Source of the DNA: Symsagittifera roscoffensis
Lineage: Eukaryota; Xenacoelomorpha; Acoela; Convolutidae
Assembly: GCF_963678635.1 (NCBI RefSeq)
Contig: NC_087070.1
Location: 11,566,539 to 11,630,538, forward strand
Direction of reading: 5' to 3'
Length of the DNA: 64,000 nt
Of this stretch, positions 52,116-61,317 are shown piece after piece. The translations under genes were made by a program, and so were the position numbers. How positions within the stretch are numbered: the stretch's first letter is position 1; each line of letters begins with the position of its first letter. The notes under the pieces were generated by a model. The model worked only from the letters and a program-made list of their open reading frames with translations, made no database searches and was not told where the DNA came from.

Positions 52116-52938
52116 GCCGTGACATGCGCGATTGAGCAAAATACCAAAAAAAATTTCTTAAGTCGCGCCGTCGGTCTTATCTTAAGACGCGCCGCTTAAG
52201 TTTTTTCTTAAGTCGCCCGTCAGTTTTTTCTTAAGTCGCGCCGCTTGAAGTCTTTAGCGGCGCGACTTAAGAAAAGACTTAAGCGGCGCGTTTTAAGAAA
52301 AGATTGACGGCACGACATAAGAAAACACTTAAGCGGCCAACTTAAGAAAAGACTGACGGCACGACCTAAGAAAAGACTTAAGCGGCGCGACTTAAGAAAA
52401 GACTTAAGCGGCGCGACTTAAAAAAAGACTTAAGCGGCTCAAAATAAGAGAATACTTAAGCTGCACGACGTAAGAAAAGACTTAAGCGGCGCGACTTAAG
52501 AAAAGACTTAAGCGGCGCGACTTAAGCAAAGACTGAAGCGGCGCGACTTAAAAAAAGACTGACGGCGCGACTTTAAAAAAGACTGACGGCGCGACTTAAG
52601 AAAAGACTGACGGTGCGACTTAAGAAAAGACTTAAGCGGCGCGACTTAAGAAAAGACTTAAGCGGCGCGACTTAAGAAAAGACTTAAGCGGCGCGACTTA
52701 AAAAAGACTTAAGCGGCGCGACTTAAGAAAAGACTGACGGCGCGACTTAAGAAAAGACTTGAGCGGCGCGACTTTAGAAAATGCTTCAGCGGCGCGACTT
52801 ACGAAAAGACTGACGGCGCGACTTAAGAAAAGATTGACGGCGCGACTTAAGCACGCGGCGCGACTGCGAAATCTTGTCTGAAAACGTTATGCGGCGCGAC
52901 TTACCAAGTCTTTTCTTAAGTCGAGGACCTCGAACCGG
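52116..52938. repeat. GCGCGAC array, copy 4 (shorter)
   Basis: Nearly identical to arrays 2 and 3 but missing about 205 bases of repeat units. Confidence 0.9.
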
Positions 52939-53257
52939 GAAGGGATTTTAATAGATTAAAATCTATTCAAATTTCTCAAATTGTTTTTCTCAAAATGTTT
53001 AACGCGATCTGTAAAATTTTTAAAATGTATGGAATGCATGGGAATTTGTATGATAATGCTATCATTTCCCAAGACGGCATTGGTAGGAAGCGGTCAAAAA
53101 CTACTAAACCGGTTGCCGGTTTAAGACTGCCGGTGGGTCCAATGGGGAAAGTGTTGTTGACAAAGTGTTGTTGGCCCGGGTTGACAAAGACAAACAATAC
53201 AAGTCATATGTCAACCACTTTTTGTCAACCAGGGTGAGTTTTTTAATTTTTTAACAG

Positions 53258-53371
53258 ATGTTGAGTTGTGTGGTTGTGACTGTTGTTCCGACCTACGAGG
53301 ACATGCGACGTCTCTGGGCCAGATACCAGGAGAAGAAAGAGGTGAACGAAGACATGGACGACACTGACTGA
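53258..53371 (+). CDS. SLC37: SLC37 terminal exon, copy 4
   Basis: Apparently identical in translation to copies 2 and 3. It is followed by the longer 3' flank also found after copy 1 (TTTTATAATTATTTCTTAGAG near 53560). Confidence 0.8.
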   Translation: MLSCVVVTVVPTYEDMRRLWARYQEKKEVNEDMDDTD

Positions 53372-54276
53372 GAATGACTTCAGTTTTTCCCATTTAATTA
53401 CAAGATAAAACACTTCAGAAGATGAGACGAACAGCATTTTTTGATTGTAGAGTTGCATTATTTTTGGAGCCAAAAAAGAATACGACTCTAATTATTTTTC
53501 GGTTGAAGAGTCAGTCGTAATTTAGATTTGTTAAGAAGTCAATTTCTGTCTTCTGATTTCGTTTTATAATTATTTCTTAGAGCTTAGTGAAATGTTTGAA
53601 AATTATATATACTTAGCATAGCTGTTCAAAAAAAAATCAGGGGAAACACACCCGTAATCAATTTTTTTTGGATTTTTCAGTTAATTATGATTTAAAAAAA
53701 ATTAAAACACACCAAATTTATAATAATATATCGAAATGGAAGTCGTTAGAAAAGGTGTGGAACGGCCGTTACAGAGTAGATTCATGAAAAATAATATGGT
53801 TGGGTCAAATAATCTGTTATATAATTGGCTTTTTTGAAACTTCAGGCTCACCTCAATCAAAAATATGTAGCTAATTTGATTTAGCATTCAGTTATTAAAT
53901 TAAAACGATGTGAACACAAAGGCAATTGCAATTGCACTCAAAATCAAATCAACATATTCGCGAACACTCGTTAAAGAGTTAGTAAGATTTGAAAAAATTT
54001 TTTTCAAAAAATCCTTAACAGAATCTGCCAAAAAGTCTATGAGAATTATGTAATCCAATTAAAATTTCAAAAAATGCTTAACAGAATCTGCCAAAAAGTC
54101 TATGATAATTATGTAATCCAATCAAAATGTAGTCCAATTAAATTTTCTTAAGCTTAGATGTTTGTGGTTGTCGTGAATTGAAGGCTTTTTTGAAAATATG
54201 AAGTACATTAATAGTGCTTAGCAATTTTTTATCGTTGTATTGGGACCCGCACATCATTCAATATTATAGAAACAAA

Positions 54277-54691
54277 TGCGCGTTAATCTCCACACAAATC
54301 GTAAGAACAATCAAAATTCAAACACGTAGATTAACGAGCATTTTCTCTGCAACATAACTCTGAGATTACAGAATACAACTTTTTAAACATGCCTAATCAC
54401 CGGTTACTTCGGCCATATTCAACTGACTAACCCAAAGCAAATTGCTCTTTTTAACGGTCAGCCTTAACCAAGGCTGAACCGAATTAGATTGAAAAACGCT
54501 TTAAAAAGGTCAAATGGGTATTTAACCACTCAATTATACATGTAAAAAGGTTAGCATATGGGGGGATTGGAACCCACGCCACATGACAGTCTGTATAGTC
54601 GGCTGTATGTTAGCTTAGGCCGCTCGGCCTTCTGTTCTTATACGATGTTACTTTAAAGCATTTACAACTCGCTTGCATTTGCGCTGCAACA
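54277..54691 (-). repeat. 3' LTR of BEL element
   Basis: 415 bp. Contains a tRNA-like segment at 54549-54640 (- strand GGCCGAGCGGCCTAAGC, then GCGTGGGTTCCAATCCC). The matching segment in the other LTR is at 61105-61175. Confidence 0.8.
54549..54640 (-). repeat. tRNA-Leu/Ser-like sequence inside LTR
   Basis: A box GGCCGAGCGGCCTAAGC and B box GGGTTCCAATCCC are spaced as in class II (Leu/Ser) tRNAs with a long variable arm. The anticodon arm does not fold well. Presence at the same place in both LTRs shows it was part of the LTR when the element inserted. Confidence 0.55.
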
Positions 54692-54849
54692 CCCTCCGCC
54701 CTGAATCAAGGAAGAACGAGAGCGAGCATTACGGTCGGGCGGGTCAGTTGCGCATCCGTCCTTGATGTAGTGCAGTTTGACGATACGTGCGAGTGAGCAG
54801 TGTCCACGAGGGCTGTCAGGCTTTATGACCCGAAATAATTAGCCAGTTT

Positions 54850-55910
54850 TCAACTTGGCATCTGATTGTACTATGCCCTCTTATTGAGGGAAGGAACGTA
54901 TTCCCGCATCCAACGTGTCCATATTGAGTTATGGTCCAACGCGTACCGCTTCTTATGGTCGAAGTTTTTTTCGAAACTCAGCGGCGGAGAACTCGCTGCG
55001 TCTTGATTAAGTATAAATTGATTCAAGGTCAACGCCTCTAAATTTTGCGTGTTGCAAAAAACGGCTGTGATCGGTCGTGCGATTAGTTAATGCTCAACAA
55101 GGCAAAGTGTGGTTCCAAGAAACTCCTCCTCAGTTGCTCTTCTGTTGCCTAAGATATCATACAGCACTCGCTTGACACTCCTAGCTGACCACTCTCAGGA
55201 GCTGCTATGGTGCGGTGCACTGTGTGGGTTGAGTTTCTACTTGATCCCTTTCTGGACGAATTCAGCGGGAGCGAGCTTGTTTCAACTTTCAATGCATGCT
55301 AAGAGCTCTGAGTCGAGCCCCACACCGTGCAATAAACCTCTTTAAGCCCAATACACAAGAGCGTGTGTCGAGAGAAGGGACCAGCTCAATGTGTACTGCT
55401 CAAGTGGTGAGGCAATTAAGTAAAAATCCCCATATCTTTTCCGTACTTCTGCGGATCGGAACTAAAAATGGCTCAAAGTAGTCTTCATCTGTGCTAGAGA
55501 AAGGAGGCTGCTTGTAACGCAACCTTTTAATGGACAGATCAGACATGATAGGAGTTTCGATCTGCGCTTTGCGTTTTTGGCACGTAACACAGTATTTCGA
55601 AGTAACAGCCGCACGCATGTAATCTAAGCCTTGGTAGAAATTTTTAACGTGCAAGTGTCTAATCAAAAACCGAACAGCCGCTTGACGTGCATCAAATAGA
55701 ATGGGATGCTTGCTGTCGAAATCGGTATTAACCAAACAACCGATGCACCCAGTTGAGCGAAGGATGCCAGCTGGTCCTATGAACGGCGAATACTTGGCGA
55801 TCCAACTAATCCTTGTGATAACTTTACCGGAACTAAGTAGTTTAAGCTTGCTAGGGAATGTCTCACACTCGGACAGGTAAAAAAAATTCTGCTCGGCAAT
55901 GTCCATTCAC
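54850..55910 (-). pseudogene. BEL/Pao integrase remnant
   Basis: Zinc part FLIRHLHVKNFYQGL and KYCVTCQKRKAQ. First catalytic Asp region PPFSSTDEDYFEPF, followed by RRSTEKIWGFLLNCLTT. A stop replaces an Arg codon, then AVHIELVPSLDTRSCVLGLK. The second Asp region (usually SDNGTNF) is destroyed near 55280. The Glu region survives as EWSARSVKRVLYDILGNRR (about 55140-55200) and the C-terminus as WTRWMREYVPSL (about 54880). At least three breaks. Order and motifs are typical of BEL/Pao integrases. Confidence 0.82.
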
Positions 55911-56625
55911 ACGTTTCGGTTATTTCCAATGTACTAGACCGGAAATTTCTATGGGATTGCAACCATCTCAACAAAAATGCTACTACCCGTTTGTATTTCA
56001 CAATTGAGTTGAATCTTCTCCATTTTCCGACTGGAAGATTTTTGTTTGTCAAATAATCGACAAAAAAATTTGACGACTTTGTCTGACAAGTTTCGATATC
56101 ACTTGAAGGTCCTTTGAGTCTGATCTAAACGATAACCTTTGTATCGGGCTTGAACGTCCAGTTAGTCGTCCTCACTATACTAGGGTTATTAAAGTAGCTG
56201 CTTTTCTTAAGGGCTTCCGAAGAAATCTCTCGTGTGCCGGCATTAGCTGGGTTATGACCGCTAAGTATGTGATGTCACTGATCAGTGGTGGTAGACTCCA
56301 GAATCTCACCAGTGTGATTAACAACAAAAACGGGTAATTATTTACATGATCCAAGCCACTGAAGAACAGTGGTACTATCTGTTGACATTAAAATGTCTAA
56401 AACTTTGAAAATGGGATCTTTCAAAAAATCTTCTCTAGGAAGGTTTGCAAGAGGAGCCGTTTGAAGCTCTAATTTTGGATTAGATAGCCCTTTCATCGCA
56501 CCAGGCGAGCTTTGCCAAACACAAAGCCTGATTCAAGTTTATGCGAACTAGTAAGTCGCACAAGAAAGAAAGAGATGGCGCCGAACATGTGAAAGTCTAT
56601 TCGGTCAAAAATTTCAGTGAAATAG

Positions 56626-57066
56626 CTACGAGGTATTGTCAGATAAGCTAACAAAGGAACTGCTCTTTGATTTCCTCTGCGAGATCCTCGTCCCAGATTT
56701 GACCACTGATCCGCAAAAAAATTTTTTTGATAGAAGGCGAGCCTTCACACACAGATACGGAACTACTAATCCAATTGGATAAAAAAAAGAGAAAACAAAA
56801 GTCAACACAGTACGCTTAGTGATCGATTTGTCTAGTGGACAATCAACCCCTCTAGTAACGACTATGGTATCTTCTATGTGATCCCATTTAATAACGAGGT
56901 TATGCGATGAGTGGTCTGGACTCTTACAAATAGCCTTAACAGAGGAGTTGGTCTCACGGTTGTCCGGATCAAGAGCAGTTGTTACATCGAGCACATTGCT
57001 GACACACTTTGTCAGACGGAGCCCACCTAATTTAAGCAACGAGACTAAATCCTTACCGAATTTCAT
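56626..57066 (-). pseudogene. BEL/Pao RT/RNase H connection remnant
   Basis: KLGGLRLTKCVSNVLDV, then NLVIKWDHIEDTIVV, and TVLTFVFSFFYPIGLVVPY correspond to the conserved region after the RT palm in BEL/Pao (GGF-LTK-SN; GL-W; S--YDPLG). One open frame of 146 residues. Confidence 0.78.
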
Positions 57067-57229
57067 GGCGTCATCACTGTTTTAAAAGAATCCAGATAGT
57101 GATCCATATAAAACTGGAAAACAGCAGAAGCAGCTTCGTGCTACTCAGCTTGATGATCAAATGCAGTCGTCTGCAGAGCAAACTCGCACAAGTCGGGAGC
57201 GCCGAAAAAGTGAGGCGTGTAATGGTGAA

Positions 57230-57794
57230 CTACCAAACTTCATATGGGGTCTTCCCGCAACAAAAGCAAAGAGAAAATTGATCTTCTTCTCGGATTCCAA
57301 CCTGTAAAAGCATTCCTAAGAGTATAAAATTTAGGTTCTGAAGGAGATCCGGGCCAACCAACAAAGACTTGTTCAAGGAAGCGCAATAACAGTTCGATGC
57401 ACCATGGAGGAGTAGGCGCTCCTTACCGGGTTTGTTCGAGTTCAACACTGGATGATGCGGGAGATACAACTCACAATCGGCACATGATTTGGGATCGTGT
57501 GCGTTAACGGTAATGACATATCCTTTTTTGCATACCATCTCTAATTCTTTCGGTGTATTTCTCACGCAGCGACGGATCCTTATCTAACCTTCTTTTAAAG
57601 ACTTTAATTGGGCTAAGGGAGAGTATTAGTTTTTTTGGTAAAATCAACTCAATATCATTCCAGTGCATTGGTACAAGGTACCTCTCACCTCCGTGAGAGG
57701 TGCATTTCAAAAAAAAATCGTCAAAGCGCGTTTGTTGTTGGTGGACTGGGCATCTACTTGCTTGAAGGCTCGATACGACTCCAAGTCTTACCAA
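57230..57794 (-). pseudogene. BEL/Pao RT amino part
   Basis: The upstream frame has GERYLVPMHWNDIELILPKK and FKRRLDKDPSLREKYTERI, typical of the segment before RT. The next frame has YLPHHPVLNSNKPGKERLLL, ASLNKSLLVGPDLLQNLNFIL, the first RT blocks. A frameshift joins the two near 57530-57560. The catalytic YxDD block was not recognised and lies in decayed sequence around 57070-57230. Confidence 0.8.
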
Positions 57795-58163
57795 GTCTTA
57801 AGTTTGTCAGCTAAAGAGTTGTCCTCGACAACTCAATTGAAGCAAGACGAGTTTGAATTGAAGGACGGCAGCAACGGACGTACAAGCCAAGCTATCGGAA
57901 GACGTACAGTTCACGGTGAATTAGAGTCTTCTCCGTAGAGAGGGTACTTTACGGGTCTTCTTGCGTGGCAGAAATCTTTCCAATGATTATTTCAACTTCC
58001 TCATACTTATAAACTATAGGTTTTATCGGAGCCAACTGTGGGTATTTTTCCTGTAATTCAGGAGTACCTATGCTATACGATGCAATACGAATATGATCTT
58101 TAACCTCAGCTCGAAAAATAAACAAAAATTAACTTTTATTTGTTTCGGCGAAAACTTCAAAAC

Positions 58164-58352
58164 TTACTTGATGAGTTTCATCAAGCTCGTGGAGGTGAAT
58201 CGACTTATGGTGAGTTTAACGGGATTAAAAACCAAATTGATACGTTTTACGAGATCAACAGATACCCATGAAAGCGTAGAAGCACTATCGCAAAGAACTA
58301 GAGCATTAGTATTCTTCGCATTTGAAGAAACGGCGAGTGATACAATTGGCAA
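58164..58352 (-). pseudogene. BEL/Pao aspartic protease remnant
   Basis: LPIVSLAV-type strand, then ALVLCDSASTLSWVSVDLVKRI: the D-S-A/G protease motif with the following hydrophobic strand. It lies between the gag zinc knuckle remnant and RT, the normal BEL order. Confidence 0.65.
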
Positions 58353-58479
58353 GATGCCTTTAGTTGACTACTGGCTATGAAAATCGCCGACGGCGGCGTT
58401 AATCGATACATATTTATTATTTGCCTTAACTGACGACGGGGAATTTTGGAGGAAACTTTTTTCAGTTACTTGCAAGAGC

Positions 58480-58590
58480 ACGTTTTGAGTGCTTTCTCAA
58501 TCTGGCTTGGGGCAGTTTCTAGCCTTGTTATAATAACGAAAACTTTGATTGCTCTGTAAACACGCAAGCAAAGTTTTTGTACGGCTCGTT
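58480..58590 (-). pseudogene. BEL gag zinc-knuckle remnant
   Basis: LLACLQSNQSFRYYNKARNC followed by PKPD and a basic SKRAL stretch resembles the Cys/His repeats at the end of BEL gag, with a His and a Cys replaced. Weak evidence, supported by position. Confidence 0.45.
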
Positions 58591-60510
58591 GCGTAGCGTT
58601 TTTATCTGTGATTACCGCGCAATTCCATAGAGCGTGATGACTTTAAGGCTGGTCTCTGATTTATGCGACTGATGTTTTCCATTTTTTTGGTATAACGAGA
58701 AGCTTTTGAATTGCTATAGATATAGTCCTTTTCTGGCACTGCCTCAAAACTTGTTTTATATGTGATAGTTTCTGCAAAACTTTATCGTTACTTGTGTCAA
58801 AGTATGAAGCCACATATCCTGTGCCTATCAGGCTGCGCAAAGAAGACAGACCCTCTACTTGAAAACGGAACACAATTAATCAGAGGAGCAAGCGGAGTGA
58901 ATATGGAAACAAAAACAATTGTGAAAGGAACATTGTGTTGTTTACCTGAGGTTAAGGAGGCAGTAACAGCTAAAATAACGTTCCAAACTAATTTCGTGGA
59001 TTTCAATCAACTTCTTACTTTTTTACTGAAACTTTAACTTCCATGATTATTAACTTCAGTAAGAAGGAATCGCATAAAACACTTCATTTTCATTCAAGTA
59101 AATCCAGCAAAAATGGTTGATACGTGAATAACTTACAAGGGGGAATAGGTTGAAGTTTGAACGCTGTAAGACTATTGTGAATCGCTCTACGACTATTACG
59201 TGACAATCAGTTCAGTTTTTTCTCAGTTTTTAGTGTCCCTAGGTCAGCACTGTATCGTCTAAGTAACAAGAAGGTCTCCAAATCAAGGGAAGGGGTTTGG
59301 TGTAGCTCTTCATACCCTTCGATAAGTATTTATTGTTTGAGATTAAGTTCTCAATTACGTTAAGAATGAGAATAACTGTCTTTTTCATATCTTTTTCTTC
59401 ATTCTCAGTACCATTTGGTCGGCAGTTTACAAAAGCGGTATTTTTTTCCTTGTATCTCAAAGGAAAACTCTTAAACTGCTCAATGCTCAAACTACGGTTG
59501 TTCTTACTTAAATGTCTACTAATAGAGTTATTTTTGGCGTCGTGCCAAATAACTAGATCTTTGCAGCTCGACAAAAAATGAAGCAGGTAATATTGGATAA
59601 GTTTCCGCAAATCGAACCAACCGGGCCTAGTGAAACAGGACTCTGTCACACGCTTTTGAGACGGTGCGGATAGCTTAAGAAGAGCGTGATCTAGAGAGCT
59701 GGCTCAGAATAAGAACACTATACGCTTAGAGCCCTTGTTCGCGACGATATTAAAAAGGGGATGGGAATTAATTAGGTCGGTTGAACTCCAGCAACTACGC
59801 GGAGAAAACCTGAGGATAACAAATTCAACTTAAGTTACTTAATATCATCGTACCTGTTCCCGTAGGAATAGTGCAAAAAAACAGCGACAATGCGCGGGTG
59901 AGTAAACTAATGCGTCGGAGATGGAAACTTAATTTTTAGTTAACCAAGAAGTAGAGAATCAGTTAAATTGTTTGAATTCCAACAACCGCGCGGAAGAAAC
60001 CTGAGGATGAAAAAACTCAACTTAACTTGCCTGATTTTGCCTTCTTACACCACTTAACATGGGTTGGAATTGGGTTAACCATGGAATCTGGGACTTTTTT
60101 GCCGTAATTGTTACTTTTTTTCGACTATTTGGTTAGTTTTTTTGACCCAAAAACAATGATTTATCGAAACTAGTTTATTTTGATTTTAAGTTAAATTTAC
60201 GCTGTTGCGAATAAAAAAGAATGACTAGCAAAGCATTCTTACAAAAAAGTGATCTAGAACCCTTGTCTATGTTCTGTTTTGTGGATTTTAATCTGTTCAC
60301 AATTATACCAAAAACTTGTGATATCGAGAAAAAATTACCACTTGGATTTTGCTTTGGGTAAGTGTATACAAAAACCCAATCGTTTGTGTTTTTAATGCAA
60401 AAAGTGGTTTTTAAAAAACTAGGTAAGTCCTACAGTTTTTGACGATTTTGGAGATTTTCGGAAACGTAACTTTCTCCCTCACGAGTCTGACCAACTGCAC
60501 TCACGAGTCC
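58591..60510 (-). other. Probable gag and leader region of BEL element
   Basis: Short - strand frames (58661-58873 and 59239-59649) may be gag remnants, but none is recognisable. From 59700 to 60500 no coding sequence is seen. Near 59770-60010 there is a local repeat (CTCCAGCAACTACGCGGAG against TTCCAACAACCGCGCGGAA, both followed by AAACCTGAGGAT). Confidence 0.4.
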
Positions 60511-60599
60511 GAGCAGCTACACTCAGCTGTGCTCACGAGGTTGTACAACTGCACTCACAATACTCACACAATAAGTCTGCTGTTGTTTTCGTACTCGAC

Positions 60600-60790
60600 A
60601 GTCTGGATGCCTGCCTGAGTTGTTTTCGACATCTGTATGGAGGCTGATTTCGTTTTGCTTTTGATGAAGGCCTCTGTCGTATTGCACTTGGTGAAGGTCT
60701 CTGATGCACTCGATACCTGTATGAAGGCCTCTGCCGTTTTGCACCTGTATGAAGGTCTCTGTCGTACTCGACACCTATATAATGGCCTCT
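60600..60790. repeat. 28-bp minisatellite near BEL 5' end
   Basis: About six units of the type TATGAAGGCCTCTGCCGTTTTG with period about 28. The - strand translation gives QRPSYRCK-type repeats. Located just inside the 5' LTR in the leader or early gag. Confidence 0.8.
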
Positions 60791-60934
60791 GAACAACGCA
60801 CGCTCTCGAAACTCCTGCTCTGAGAAGTTGAATTCGTCGCTGCAATATTCTCTGTGTTTTTCGAAGAGAACGGCAAAAATTCGAAGTTAAGGAACAAAAG
60901 GACATTATCGAGCCTCTTATGGGGCGCCAATTTG

Positions 60935-61240
60935 TGCGCGCCAATCTCCACACCAATCGTCAAAAAATATCAAGTATTAAATACAAGAATTTACAAGTAT
61001 TTCTCGGCAAAATAATTCTGAGATTACATAATACTACATATTTAAATATATTTTGTCACCGGTTACATTGGCGATATTCATCTGAAAAACCCAAAGCAAG
61101 TAGCGTAAGGGGGATTCAAACCCACGCCGCATGAAGGTCTGTTTAGTCGGCGGTACGTTAGCGTAGGCCACTGGCCCATCTCTTCTTACATGCAGTTACT
61201 TTTATGCATTTATAATCTTGCTTACTTTTGCGCTGCAACA
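60935..61240 (-). repeat. 5' LTR of BEL element
   Basis: 306 bp; - strand TGTTGCAGCGCAAAAG to GGCGCGCA. Carries a tRNA-like segment at 61105-61175 (GGCCAGTGGCCTACGC, then GGGTTTGAATCCC), matching that of the 3' LTR. The primer site follows directly at about 60915-60933. Confidence 0.8.
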
Positions 61241-61317
61241 GAGCACTGAAAAAATTTTCTACCGTTTACAAATTTGTTTAACATTACTGCAATTGAGCTC
61301 TGAGTTTTACCAGTTTT

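Larger units (their letters stand above)
48073..54276 (+). repeat. Segmental duplication, copy B, internally triplicated
   Basis: Copy B of 45600-48072, with three internal tandem units at 48821-50467, 50468-52115 and 52116-53558. The first two are 1647-1648 bp and the third about 1443 bp, with a loss of about 205 bases in the array. The units are nearly identical, including the encoded terminal exon, so the expansion is recent. Its right edge coincides with the BEL LTR at 54277. Confidence 0.88.
54277..61240 (-). mobile_element. Decayed BEL/Pao retrotransposon
   Basis: Related direct repeats at 54277-54691 (3' LTR) and 60935-61240 (5' LTR) start, on the - strand, TGTTGCAGCGCAAA and end CGCGCA. 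Next to the 5' LTR is a primer site TTGGCGCCCCATAAGAGG, and next to the 3' LTR a polypurine tract AGGGCGGAGGG. Between them lie, in - strand order, gag remnants, an aspartic protease, RT, RNase H region and integrase with BEL/Pao motifs. Many frameshifts and stops are present, and the LTRs have diverged (the left one has about 110 extra bases), so it is old. No matching target duplication was seen (ACAAA against GAGCA). Confidence 0.88.

Noticed and set aside
48821-52938. CRISPR-like or regulatory GCGCGAC arrays
   Set aside because: Units are contiguous variants with no unique spacers. They form satellite inside inverted-terminus elements.
54277-61240. Target-site duplication of the BEL element
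   Set aside because: Outer flanks ACAAA and GAGCA do not match. The left flank belongs to the older segmental duplication, so one side may be rearranged.
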